A program made the translations under genes and the position numbers. Positions 29,136-38,858 of a DNA stretch of 39,220 nt are shown here, one piece after another. Under the pieces are notes generated by a model that worked only from the letters and a program-made list of their open reading frames with translations, did no database searches and was not told the origin of the DNA. The stretch comes from Clostridiales bacterium (GTDB lineage: Bacteria; Bacillota; Clostridia; Caldicoprobacterales; Xylanivirgaceae): NCBI GenBank assembly GCA_012799205.1, contig JAAZLT010000024.1, forward strand, positions 1 through 39,220, in the 5' to 3' direction. Numbering within the stretch: the stretch's first letter is position 1; each line of letters opens with the position of its first letter.

Positions 29136-31052
29136 TCATATATCATTTACAGTGGCTATTCTTGAATATTGGTGTACCCAATATCCTAATACCTCTTTTT
29201 CATTTTGCCTCTCTCCGGTAAAATATAATCTCTCTTCTTCAAACTCTTCTATAGAGTTGAGACTTCCATCAAGATATGCTCCAATCCTCTCTATAGCTGT
29301 ATCTATTCTGGTGAGAAGTCCCCCATATCGGATATCTAATACTTCCCATCCAAAAGATTTATTCGTCTTAAACCATTGACTCCTATGAGATAGCCTTAAG
29401 GCTTTGATTCTTTTATAAAGCTCTGGTAATAGATTATCTTTGATATCTCTTAGCCCATCTCTATCATTATTATCATAGGCTTTTTTCATATTACAACCTA
29501 TATCTGCCTTTATAGCCAGTACATTTGCTATATTATATGGTAGGTCAAATATATAATGCCATTTAGGATATGAGTCTCTATGAGAAAGTAGATTCTTTGC
29601 CACATTTTCATAGTGTTTACCAAGCTCTAATCCCTCAATATGCTTATCAAAAAGACCTAGCATGATATCTTGCCATAAAAGAGGTGTTGTAGGATTTGGT
29701 GGATTGGTATTGCTGGGAAGATTTGATCTCTCATACATGCCATAGTCAGTAAGCCCAGGAATTACATCTAGGTCCTCTAGATCCTCCATAGCATCCATAG
29801 GCACTCCCATAATAAATTCAAATCTTTCTTTCATAGCCTCTTTATCTACATCTTCATTGTATGTATGCTCTGCAAATAGCTGAAGCCCTGGAAGTCCTGC
29901 AAATAAGTTGGTCTCCCCACCATTATTTCCCCACATGGTGGCTATTACATCTCTTACGCCTTTTGCTTTACAGGCATTTAGTGCAGGATCAGTTGTAATA
30001 TAGGTCTTAGTGAAATTTGGCGTAGGTCCATACCATGTCCATACTCCCCCTGCAAATACTATATTATTATCAAAGGTCTGATGCTCCTTTATAAAGTCTA
30101 TATAAAAATCCTCTTCATGATTATAATAATCCCAATATACTAAGTCTACTTCCTTTGGTACATTCTTTTTAACATCTTCTGGAATGTCTGCATTTATATC
30201 ATAATAGGCCCCTGATTTTGAACCCAGCCTAAAATACATATCACTCCATATCATGGGCTGTAGCTCATATTTATCACAGATTTCAAGAACCCTATCAAGA
30301 TGTTCATTCATAATATCAAATCTTCTCCTGTACCCATGTTTTTTAAGATACTGTCCGAGTCCCAGGTCATAGGCCTCATCCATTCCTATATGAATTCTCT
30401 TACTTCTAACTGCAGATGAGGATGCCCTGATCATGCTTTCTATAAAATCATATGTCTTCTCCTCACCAACCAGCAAGATATCTTGATTGTCTTTCATATC
30501 ACTGGCATAGGGCCATTTCAGCGCATGCCTTAAATGTCCAAGGGTTTGAATGCAGGGGATTACCTCTATGCCGAATATATCTGCAAAATCATCACATTCT
30601 ACTAGCTCCTCATGGCTATATCTTCCCCTCATATAACCGAAATAGGGATAATCATCTAGCGTATATGTATCTTCAGTATATAGCATCATCATGTTTATCC
30701 CCATGGCTGCGAGCTTAACCAGATAATCCTTGATGCTATCAACGGTTAAGACTCTATTTCGGGACACGTCGAACATAGGACCAACAGTGTCAAAGTGGAT
30801 ATCTTCTATCTTTTTAAAGTTGCCGCCCTCTTTTAGGCCCTGCATAAATGTTATAAGTCCTCTGAAAAAATGGATCTTATCTCTATAATATATCTTGCCC
30901 TTCCCATCTTCAAAGGCGACTTCAATATTACCTACCCCATTTTTAACTTCAACTAATATTCCATTTTCTCCAGTGGAGAAATTAAATCTCTCCTTAAATA
31001 TCTCTATGCCTTTCCGTAACTCCTCTAGATTTCCAACAAAATTGAGCTTCAT
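29136..31052 (-). CDS. Glycoside hydrolase family 20-like beta-N-acetylhexosaminidase
   Basis: NMMMLYTEDTY, IPCIQTLGH, KRIHIGMDEAYDLGLG (Asp-Glu catalytic pair). Start refined to MKLNFVGN with AGAGGGGG upstream. Confidence 0.85.
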   Translation of the reverse strand: MKLNFVGNLEELRKGIEIFKERFNFSTGENGILVEVKNGVGNIEVAFEDGKGKIYYRDKIHFFRGLITFMQGLKEGGNFKKIEDIHFDTVGPMFDVSRNRVLTVDSIKDYLVKLAAMGINMMMLYTEDTYTLDDYPYFGYMRGRYSHEELVECDDFADIFGIEVIPCIQTLGHLRHALKWPYASDMKDNQDILLVGEEKTYDFIESMIRASSSAVRSKRIHIGMDEAYDLGLGQYLKKHGYRRRFDIMNEHLDRVLEICDKYELQPMIWSDMYFRLGSKSGAYYDINADIPEDVKKNVPKEVDLVYWDYYNHEEDFYIDFIKEHQTFDNNIVFAGGVWTWYGPTPNFTKTYITTDPALNACKAKGVRDVIATMWGNNGGETNLFAGLPGLQLFAEHTYNEDVDKEAMKERFEFIMGVPMDAMEDLEDLDVIPGLTDYGMYERSNLPSNTNPPNPTTPLLWQDIMLGLFDKHIEGLELGKHYENVAKNLLSHRDSYPKWHYIFDLPYNIANVLAIKADIGCNMKKAYDNNDRDGLRDIKDNLLPELYKRIKALRLSHRSQWFKTNKSFGWEVLDIRYGGLLTRIDTAIERIGAYLDGSLNSIEEFEEERLYFTGERQNEKEVLGYWVHQYSRIATVNDI

Positions 31053-31263
31053 AAAATATTCCCCCTCTAAAGGTTTTATTTCTGCATATTTAAGCTTCTT
31101 CACCCTATGAAAATATTCGACATAATATATAGAATTCCTTTTAATAATTGGTTTTACTAAACCTCTATAGCATATCTCTATCCCATAGCGTAGTGGATTA
31201 TATCAATCGTAGCCTACATTTTCCGCGATCTACAAGATCATAATATAGATTTTTTATACTATA

Positions 31264-31593
31264 TCAAATACTTTGAACCAAGATCATATATACAATAGTC
31301 CCCACCCCTATACTTAAAAGGGTATTTCTCTTAAGATTATGTATTATGACTATGCAAATTATAGCTATGGCCTCTACAATGCCATATGAAAATGTTGTAA
31401 ATTCTATATCTTTTAAGCAATATACCACCAATAGACCAATAGCTGAGTAAGGTAGGACTTCGCCTAGATATTTAATATAAGAGTTATTTGCACCAGCTGT
31501 CTTAAATAGAACAAATGGCAAAAACCTTGTGATCATAGTACCTGTTGCCACCATTAATATAATTATAAAAGTCTCAACTACTGTTAAAGTCAC
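31264..31593 (-). CDS. azlD: AzlD family branched-chain amino acid transport subunit
   Basis: Short 4-TM protein (GTMITRFLPFVLF, YLGEVLPYSAIGLLVVYCLKD) overlapping azlC by 4 nt. Confidence 0.9.
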   Translation of the reverse strand: MTLTVVETFIIILMVATGTMITRFLPFVLFKTAGANNSYIKYLGEVLPYSAIGLLVVYCLKDIEFTTFSYGIVEAIAIICIVIIHNLKRNTLLSIGVGTIVYMILVQSI

Positions 31594-32306
31594 TCTATCT
31601 CCCCCTTTTGCATCGTTTGCATATTGGTATATCTGCTTCTAAAAATTGTCAATACAGCCATAATTGAAGCCATCGAAGGAATTATAAAGTTGTCTTTCCC
31701 AAATATAATAAGGCATAGCGCAGTGCACAATACTCCGATAATAGCAGGCCTGTGATCCTCTTTTTCCTTCCACTGTTCTATAAATATAACTACAAATAGA
31801 GCAGTTAACGCAAAATCAAGCCCCTTTATATTAAATGAAATTATAGGACCTAATATCCCACCAAGGGCTGAACCTAAGATCCAATAGAGATGATTAAGTA
31901 GCGTTATATAAAACATAAATAGAGCCTTATCTATCCCCTTCGGCGGCTTAACTGAACATACAATAGAAAATGTTTCGTCGCATAGCCCAAATATGAGATA
32001 TGGTTTTACCTTGCCAGTCTCTTTATATTTTTGTAGCATAGATAGCCCATAAAAAATATGCCTAGCATTTATAAGTAGGGTCATAAGTAGAGCATATATA
32101 GGATTAAATGCAGTAGTTAGAAATGTAATGGCCATATATTGTGCAGACCCAGCAAAGGCTAGAAGGCTCATGAGAGCTGTCCATCCAACACCGTACCCTT
32201 TACTATTCATCAAAATTCCATATGCTATACCTAAAAACATAAACCCAGTAAACACTGGTATAGTATGCGGAAATGCCACCTTTAAAATATCAAGCTTTGT
32301 CTTCAA
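31590..32306 (-). CDS. azlC: AzlC family branched-chain amino acid transporter subunit
   Basis: FPHTIPVFTGFMFLGIAYGILM, FAGSAQYMAI, INARHIFYGLSM are AzlC motifs. Confidence 0.93.
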   Translation of the reverse strand: MKTKLDILKVAFPHTIPVFTGFMFLGIAYGILMNSKGYGVGWTALMSLLAFAGSAQYMAITFLTTAFNPIYALLMTLLINARHIFYGLSMLQKYKETGKVKPYLIFGLCDETFSIVCSVKPPKGIDKALFMFYITLLNHLYWILGSALGGILGPIISFNIKGLDFALTALFVVIFIEQWKEKEDHRPAIIGVLCTALCLIIFGKDNFIIPSMASIMAVLTIFRSRYTNMQTMQKGEIE

Positions 32307-32327
32307 ACTCTCACCTCGTCTATTAAC

Positions 32328-33719
32328 TTACAGCCATGCCTTAGATAATCGCTGTATTCCCTTTACTATCTCACTATCTGACATATTTGCATAGCCAAGT
32401 AATATCCTATTTAGATCCCTATTTTTACTACAATATCTAGATAGTCCATATACTCTCACGCTCTGTTCCTTCGCTGATTCTACAAGTTCTTCCTCTGTCA
32501 TATGATTATTTACTTTTACTGTTATATGTAGCCCTGCATCGGCCCCGATTATTTTAAACTTTCCCCCATATTGAGATAAAGTCATCACTAGTAGTTCCCT
32601 TTTTTTTCGATAAGCGGTTCTCACCCTATTTAGATGTCTCCCAAAATATCCTTCATCTATGAACCTTGTAAGTACCCTCTGGGCAATAGTGGATACTGGA
32701 CATATCATAAATGGTAGCTCCTCTATATACCTTGCCATAAGCTCTTTTGGCATTACCATATAGCTAATTCTAATTCCAGGGGAAAGAGATTTTGAGAAAT
32801 TGCCCATGTATATAACTCTATCACTATTTTTTAGACCCTTAAACGCGGGAATGGGCCTGCCGCTATATTTAAATTCACTATCATAATCGTCCTCTATTAT
32901 ATATCTATCATTTTTTTCATTCATCCAATTGAGTAGCTGCACCCGCCTACTGATAGGCATTATAGAGCCTGTAGGGAACTGATGGGCCGGTGTTATACAA
33001 ATTATATCAGCCTTGCTATCCCTTACACCTTTTAGCGGCATTCCATTCTCATCCACATCTATGGACACATAGTTTACATTATTTCTAGAAAATAATAGGG
33101 GTAGTTTTTCATAGCCTGGGTTTTCTATCCCAAATAATTTTCGGCCCCTAAAGAGCTGAAATAATATATAAAACAAGTATTCTGTTCCAGCACTGAGTAT
33201 AATATCTTCAGCATGGCAATCTACTCCCCTAGATTGGCGTAAATATTGTGCTATGCTATGCCTGAGATGATAATCTCCTTGTGATTCTGTCTCCTTTAAA
33301 AGATCATTATCTCTTTCATCTATCACTTCTCGGGTAATCCTGCCCCATGTATAAAACGGAAATGATTTTGCGTCTACACCCTCATATGTGAAATCATATT
33401 CTATAGAGCTAAGCCCTCTGTCTTTATCTCTATTAATCCTTTTCTCAGGTGCATCTAGTATTATTAGATTATCTATCTTTTCTACAAAATAGCCCCTTCT
33501 TTCAATGGCAGATACATAGCCCTCATCTATTAACTGTTCATAGGCTGTCGTAACGGTGTTTTGACTTACCCCCAAATGGTCGGCTAGCTTTCTCTTTGAG
33601 GGCAATTTTTCTCCATAGTCTATTCTGCCCTCTTGGATCTCTATTTTTATATATTTATATAGCTGATGATATAGAGGCTCTGCTTTAGTATCATCTAATA
33701 CAAAAGTCAAAAGCTCCAT
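32328..33719 (-). CDS. MocR-type regulator (GntR HTH + class I aminotransferase fold)
   Basis: KLPSKRKLADHLGVSQNTVTTAYEQLIDEGYV HTH; PLP-binding-type YMGNFSKSLSPGIRISYMVMP; EDDYDSEFKY. Confidence 0.93.
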   Translation of the reverse strand: MELLTFVLDDTKAEPLYHQLYKYIKIEIQEGRIDYGEKLPSKRKLADHLGVSQNTVTTAYEQLIDEGYVSAIERRGYFVEKIDNLIILDAPEKRINRDKDRGLSSIEYDFTYEGVDAKSFPFYTWGRITREVIDERDNDLLKETESQGDYHLRHSIAQYLRQSRGVDCHAEDIILSAGTEYLFYILFQLFRGRKLFGIENPGYEKLPLLFSRNNVNYVSIDVDENGMPLKGVRDSKADIICITPAHQFPTGSIMPISRRVQLLNWMNEKNDRYIIEDDYDSEFKYSGRPIPAFKGLKNSDRVIYMGNFSKSLSPGIRISYMVMPKELMARYIEELPFMICPVSTIAQRVLTRFIDEGYFGRHLNRVRTAYRKKRELLVMTLSQYGGKFKIIGADAGLHITVKVNNHMTEEELVESAKEQSVRVYGLSRYCSKNRDLNRILLGYANMSDSEIVKGIQRLSKAWL

Positions 33720-33775
33720 AGTATTATACCCCCATAACCCTATGTGCTATTTGCCCTATAGTCTACCATAATCCC

Positions 33776-33808
33776 ACAAAAAAATCAGGCACTTGGCCTG
33801 ATTTTTTC
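33776..33808. terminator. Intrinsic terminator after the spore coat gene
   Basis: AAAAATCAGGC-acttg-GCCTGATTTTTT, with A-run and T-run on both sides. Confidence 0.85.
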
Positions 33809-33823
33809 TTCTATTTTCAATTC

Positions 33824-34291
33824 TTACGGGTACTTTACTTCATACATTCCATGGCTGTGCATATAATTAAATATCTTTTCACCATGGGTCTGCTCATCCC
33901 TTTGTATATGCTGTATAGCTTGCCGCACCTGAGGGTCAGCTGCCTCAAATATGGCCGTATCATAAAATGCAGAGACATATTTCTCTGTCGATAGTAGATC
34001 AGTTAAAAGCATCTGATCGCTGACATTTCCACTAAAACCTTGAGTCGTACTACCTCCTGATGGTGGTTGTGAAACTGCGCTAGGACTCATATCTGGCTGC
34101 TGTCCCTGTAGCATCTGATCAATCATATTGTAATGGTGCTGCTCTTGGCTTGCAATCTCTGTTAATAAATTTTTAAGCTCAACATCTTGTACTTGGTTTG
34201 CATAACCTTGATATTTTTTGATACATATATCCTCTTGTTTTTTTGCATCTTCTAGAAGCATCTGCTCCTTTTGCGATAGTTGAATCTGCAA
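33824..34291 (-). CDS. Spore coat protein, CotF-like/ferritin-like
   Basis: QLSQKEQMLLEDAKKQEDICIKKYQGYANQVQDVELKNLLTEIASQEQHHYNMIDQML. Probable TTG start at 34291 after GGGAGGTGA. Confidence 0.85.
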   Translation of the reverse strand: MQIQLSQKEQMLLEDAKKQEDICIKKYQGYANQVQDVELKNLLTEIASQEQHHYNMIDQMLQGQQPDMSPSAVSQPPSGGSTTQGFSGNVSDQMLLTDLLSTEKYVSAFYDTAIFEAADPQVRQAIQHIQRDEQTHGEKIFNYMHSHGMYEVKYP

Positions 34292-34463
34292 TATATCACC
34301 TCCCATTTGGCCTCATAATTATGTTTTGCATTTATGATTTTTTTATTCATTAAATGGCCCATTCCTGGCTATATGCTAAATAGTTGCCAGAGTAAAGATA
34401 AAGTGTATAATAATAAATGGAAGCTAATTTCCAATCATTACAATATTTTCATTGGAGGTAAAA

Positions 34464-36110
34464 ATGAATACAGAAAAATTTGTAATAGGAATAGATCTGG
34501 GTTCACTTTCGGGACGAATTATCATCGCCTCTGTGAATGATGGCAGAATTGTAGCTAACCATTCTAAGGATTATAAACATGGAATCATGACTGATACATT
34601 TATAGATGGATCAAGGCTTGGCAGGGACTATAATTTAACGGTACCAAAAGACTATTTAGATGTAATTGGAGAATTGATCCCAAAAGCTATAAAATCCGCT
34701 GGAATACATAAAAAAGATATAATCGGCATAGGTGTAGATGCCACGTCTTACACCATGATAACTACAGATAAGATAGGGAAACCACTATGCGAATACGAAG
34801 AATTTAAATATAGGCCACAAGCATACGGAAAGCTCTGGAAACATCTTGGCGCCCTAGAGGACTCTAAGCTTTTTACAAAGCTTGCTATTGAGACTAATCA
34901 ACCATTTATGTGGCGATTTGGAAACTCTATATCCGGCGAATGGATGGCACCAAAGGTGATGGAAACCTTTAGAAAGGATAGAGAAGTCTTTGATAGGGCT
35001 ACATATTTTACAGATCTATCTGATTGGATAGTTTGGATGCTGACGGGAAATAGGATTCAAAATTCCGGCACTGCGGCCAATAAAGCGCTTTGGAACGAAA
35101 AGGATGGCTATCCTAGTTTTGATTTTCTAGATGTTATAGATCCTGCTTTAAGGCAAAAAATGCTTGCTAGCCTAGAGAGCCCTATTATGCCCTACGGTGA
35201 AAGAGCGGGATACTTAAAAAAACAAATGGCAGATAGCCTAGGTCTTTGTGAAAATACTCCTGTGGCAGTTGGAATAATAGATGCATATGCAGCATTTCCA
35301 CCACTTGGCCTTGGAAAGCCCAAGGAAGCCTTAATGGTGCTTGGTACATCAGCTGCAGTGTGCCTATTAAATGATGAACCTACCAAGGTTGAGGGAATGT
35401 GTGGCATAGCTAAAAATAGCATGTATCCGGGGCTTTATGGTTATGATACTGGGCAAAATTGTGTTGGAGACCTAATTAAATGGTTTTTAGAAAATATGAT
35501 CCCGGGTGAATATGAGGACGCTGCTAAAAAGCAGGATATGACCATCTATGATTACTTAAAGGAAAAGGCTCTTATAAGAAAGCCTTGGTTAAATGATTTA
35601 GTAATCTTAGACTGGTGGCGGGGCAATCGCTCAATACTATGTAATTTAGATCTATCAGGAGCTATCCTAGGTCTTAGGATGAACACTTTGCCAGAAGATA
35701 TATATACAGGTATCATTTTAGGAATTGCCTGCGGCACTAGAACCATAATAGATGAATTCGAAAAGCATGGTAAGCTAGAAAAGATAGTGGCATCGGGTGG
35801 CATATCCAGTAAAAATCCATTCTTTATGCAGATGTATGCTAATATCTTAAATAGACCCATAATGGCATCGCAAGTCTCTGACACTCCGGCTCTCGGTGCG
35901 GCTATATATGCTGCGGTTGCCGCCGGCAAGAAAAATGGAGGGTATCAAAGCTTGGATGAGGCAAAACAATATATGCAGCTTAAAGAAAGTAATTTTATAA
36001 CATATTATCCAGAGAAAGAACATGAAGAAGACTACGAAAGGATATATAAAAAATACAGTTATTATCATGACCTAGTGGGAAGAAACCCATATATAGATGA
36101 TACTTTATAA
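34464..36110 (+). CDS. FGGY-family carbohydrate kinase, ribulokinase-like
   Basis: VIGIDLGSLSGRIIIASV, GVDATSYTMI, GTSAAVC, LDWWRGNRS, VASGGISSKNPFFMQMYANILNRPI. ATG 34464 preceded by GGAGG. Confidence 0.88.
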   Translation: MNTEKFVIGIDLGSLSGRIIIASVNDGRIVANHSKDYKHGIMTDTFIDGSRLGRDYNLTVPKDYLDVIGELIPKAIKSAGIHKKDIIGIGVDATSYTMITTDKIGKPLCEYEEFKYRPQAYGKLWKHLGALEDSKLFTKLAIETNQPFMWRFGNSISGEWMAPKVMETFRKDREVFDRATYFTDLSDWIVWMLTGNRIQNSGTAANKALWNEKDGYPSFDFLDVIDPALRQKMLASLESPIMPYGERAGYLKKQMADSLGLCENTPVAVGIIDAYAAFPPLGLGKPKEALMVLGTSAAVCLLNDEPTKVEGMCGIAKNSMYPGLYGYDTGQNCVGDLIKWFLENMIPGEYEDAAKKQDMTIYDYLKEKALIRKPWLNDLVILDWWRGNRSILCNLDLSGAILGLRMNTLPEDIYTGIILGIACGTRTIIDEFEKHGKLEKIVASGGISSKNPFFMQMYANILNRPIMASQVSDTPALGAAIYAAVAAGKKNGGYQSLDEAKQYMQLKESNFITYYPEKEHEEDYERIYKKYSYYHDLVGRNPYIDDTL

Positions 36111-36265
36111 TTCTATGTCTCAACACATTTTTAGATCTACTACGATTAAAGTAATAGACTTTAATAATTATCTAATTATAATATTCTTGTAGGCTAGTAA
36201 AACTATGCAATGTTATAAAATGATATAATACAATCTAGATATATTTAAAAAGGAGAGGAATACAT

Positions 36266-37075
36266 ATGGCAAAATCATGGCTTGGATTAGAAGAAAAAAC
36301 GGTAATGGTGACAGGTGGAGCCTCTGGTATAGGAAAGGCAATCGCCAAGGAGTATTTAAATAATGGAGCCAATGTAGCTGTTCTAGATATTGCAGACAAT
36401 GTGCCCGATTTTAAGAGCGAAAGAGTTATCTATATAAAGACAGATGTGACAGATAGATCTGCTGTGAAATCAGCGGTCGAAGAGACAATATCTACATTTG
36501 GTCAGGTTGACATATTAGTAAATAATGCAGGAATCAACATACCTAGATTGCTTGTAGATCCTAAAGACCCAGAGGGTAAATATGAGCTAGATGAGGCTGT
36601 CTTTGATATAGTAATGAACGTCAATGTAAAAGGTGTCTTTTTCTGCGCCCAAGAAGTTGCAAGAGAGATGGTGAAAAAAGGCTCTGGGGTTATAATCAAT
36701 ATATCATCTGAATGCGCTCTTGAAGGCTCAGAGGGCCAAAGCATATATGCTGCCACTAAGGGTGCAATGGATTCATTCACCCGGTCCTGGGCCAAAGAAT
36801 TAGGAAAGCATGGAGTGAGGGTTGTAGGAGTAGCACCAGGCATATTAGAGGAAACGGGCCTTAGAACCATAGAATATGAGACAGCACTTGCGTATACCAG
36901 AGGAATTACAGTTGAAGATTTGAGAGCAGGATATGAAAGAGTAACTACAATACCTCTATCTAGGGTGGCTAGATTAGATGAAGCGGCAGATCTTGTATGC
37001 TATTTAGGCAGCCATAGAGCAAGTTATGTACATGGCGTAACTTATAATATATCTGGTGGCAAGACAAGAGGCTAG
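36266..37075 (+). CDS. SDR family oxidoreductase, sorbitol-6-phosphate 2-dehydrogenase-like
   Basis: VTGGASGIGKAIAKEY, VNNAGIN, SSECALEG...YAATKGAMDSFTRSWAKELG; extended RLLVDPKDPEGKYELDEAVFD and GILEETGLRTIEYETALAYTRG segments recall SrlD-like SDRs. Confidence 0.85.
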   Translation: MAKSWLGLEEKTVMVTGGASGIGKAIAKEYLNNGANVAVLDIADNVPDFKSERVIYIKTDVTDRSAVKSAVEETISTFGQVDILVNNAGINIPRLLVDPKDPEGKYELDEAVFDIVMNVNVKGVFFCAQEVAREMVKKGSGVIINISSECALEGSEGQSIYAATKGAMDSFTRSWAKELGKHGVRVVGVAPGILEETGLRTIEYETALAYTRGITVEDLRAGYERVTTIPLSRVARLDEAADLVCYLGSHRASYVHGVTYNISGGKTRG

Positions 37076-37101
37076 TTTAAATTGAGGCGACTATATAATC
37101 C

Positions 37102-37155
37102 CAAACTGGTGCCATAGATTTTATTGTATTTGGTGCTTTAATTGATACCAGTTTG
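37102..37155. promoter_or_regulatory. Inverted repeat in the pdxS leader/promoter (possible operator)
   Basis: CAAACTGGT (37102-37110) / ACCAGTTTG (37147-37155), just upstream of a TATAAT at 37159-37164; internal TGGTGC direct repeat. Confidence 0.5.
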
Positions 37156-37195
37156 TAATATAATAGACTTAGAAACAATTTGAGGAGATGATTAT

Positions 37196-38071
37196 GTGGA
37201 TAAGATATATGGACTAGATGAAAAACTATATAAGCAGTTAAAAGGCGGCGTCATAATGGACGTGACCAACAAAGAGCAGGCTAAAATTGCAGAGGCGGCC
37301 GGTGCATGCTCTGTTATGGCTCTTGAGAGGATCCCGGCTGATATAAGGGCAGCCGGCGGGATATCTAGGATGAGTGATCCAAAGATGATAAAGGAAATAC
37401 AAGATACGGTCTCAATTCCTGTGATGGCCAAGGTTAGAATAGGCCATTTTGTAGAAGCGCAGATAATTGAAGCCATTGGAGTGGATTTTATAGATGAAAG
37501 TGAAGTGTTATCCCCTGCTGATGATAGATATCATATAGACAAGAAAAATTTCAAAACACCCTTTGTCTGTGGAGCAAAGAATTTAGGTGAAGCACTTAGA
37601 AGAATCAACGAAGGCGCTTCAATGATAAGAACAAAGGGCGAGCCTGGAACAGGGGATATTATACAGGCAGTCACCCATATGCGAAAAATAAACAAGCAAA
37701 TAAGAGAGCTTCAAAGCCTTAGAGAGGACGAGCTATATGATTATGCAAAGGAGATGCAAGTCCCCTATGATCTAGTTGCCCTTGTTCATAAAGATGGTAG
37801 ATTACCTGTTTTAAATTTTGCAGCGGGTGGGGTTGCAACCCCTGCCGATGCAGCCCTTATGATGCAATTGGGTGCTGAGGGGGTATTTGTAGGCTCTGGC
37901 ATATTTAAATCTGGTGATCCTGCCAAACGAGCGGAAGCTATAGTTAAAGCCGTAGCCAATTATAAGGATGCCAAGATTCTAGCAGAACTTTCGGAGGATT
38001 TAGGTGAAGCCATGGTAGGCATAAACGAAGATGAGATCGAAATCTTAATGTCAGAGCGAGGCATTGGCTAA
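37196..38071 (+). CDS. pdxS: Pyridoxal 5'-phosphate synthase lyase subunit PdxS
   Basis: [81 protein letters not shown] start after GAGGAG. Confidence 0.97.
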   Translation: MDKIYGLDEKLYKQLKGGVIMDVTNKEQAKIAEAAGACSVMALERIPADIRAAGGISRMSDPKMIKEIQDTVSIPVMAKVRIGHFVEAQIIEAIGVDFIDESEVLSPADDRYHIDKKNFKTPFVCGAKNLGEALRRINEGASMIRTKGEPGTGDIIQAVTHMRKINKQIRELQSLREDELYDYAKEMQVPYDLVALVHKDGRLPVLNFAAGGVATPADAALMMQLGAEGVFVGSGIFKSGDPAKRAEAIVKAVANYKDAKILAELSEDLGEAMVGINEDEIEILMSERGIG

Positions 38072-38140
38072 AATTTTCCTAAAAGATTATTTATTCAAGC
38101 TACATTAACTTATTTGCAAATCTTTGCCTTTAATCTATTT

Positions 38141-38177
38141 AAGCCTGATGGTATAAATTTTTATCATCAGGCTTTTT
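38141..38177 (+). terminator. Intrinsic terminator after pdxS
   Basis: AAGCCTGATG ... CATCAGGCTT followed by TTT. Confidence 0.85.
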
Positions 38178-38213
38178 GTGCTATAATATCTAAAAAGGAC
38201 AAGGGGTAAATAT

Positions 38214-38858
38214 ATGGATAATCGACCTTACTTTGAATATGGTAAAAAGGAAATTGAATATCTGAAATCAAGGGACAAAATACTCGGAAGTGCAATAGAT
38301 GAAATTGGCCCAATTAAACGTGCCGTAAGGCCAGATCTATACCAGGCGCTGGTGCAATCTATTGTAGGACAACAAATATCTACAAAGGCGCAAGAAACCG
38401 TCTGGGGTAGGATTATAGATAGATTTAATCCCATAACACCTGAAAGTCTTGGCAAAATTTCAGCTGAGGAATTGCAAAGCTGCGGCATGACCATGAGAAA
38501 GGCCAATTATATAAAAGATATGACAGATTCCATATTAAAAGGTGATATAGATCTATCAAAACTAGATGATATGGATGATGAAGAGGTCTGTAAGTATCTT
38601 TGTAAAATAAAGGGCATAGGAATCTGGACAGCACAGATGGTAATGACTTTTTCTATGCAGCGCCCAGATGTAATAAGCTTCGGTGATCTTGCAATCCTAA
38701 GAGGCCTTAGAATGCTATATGGCCACAAAGAAATCACCCGGGAAATCTTTAATAAATATGAGAAGCTATATTCTCCCTATGCATCAGTTGCAAGTCTATA
38801 TATATGGGCAATAGCAGGTGGGGCCCTCCCCCATCTTACAGACCCTGCAAATAGTTAG
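38214..38858 (+). CDS. DNA-3-methyladenine glycosylase (AlkA-like, HhH-GPD superfamily)
   Basis: ALVQSIVGQQISTKAQETVWGR, LCKIKGIGIWTAQMVMTFSMQRPDVISFGDLAILRGLRMLYG (HhH plus GPD Asp). Confidence 0.92.
   Translation: MDNRPYFEYGKKEIEYLKSRDKILGSAIDEIGPIKRAVRPDLYQALVQSIVGQQISTKAQETVWGRIIDRFNPITPESLGKISAEELQSCGMTMRKANYIKDMTDSILKGDIDLSKLDDMDDEEVCKYLCKIKGIGIWTAQMVMTFSMQRPDVISFGDLAILRGLRMLYGHKEITREIFNKYEKLYSPYASVASLYIWAIAGGALPHLTDPANS

Noticed and set aside
30452-30718. 88-aa + strand ORF inside the GH20 gene
   Set aside because: Antisense to the GH20 frame; composition typical of shadow translation.
35192-36068. Minus ORFs 35192-35422, 35552-35929, 35847-36068
   Set aside because: Antisense to the FGGY kinase gene; no supporting motifs.
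37076-37195. Riboswitch in the pdxS leader
   Set aside because: The inverted repeat sits upstream of or overlapping the probable -35/-10 rather than in a transcribed leader; an operator is more consistent.
38228-38737. Three minus ORFs antisense to the AlkA-like gene
   Set aside because: Mutually overlapping frames opposite a clear HhH-GPD glycosylase.
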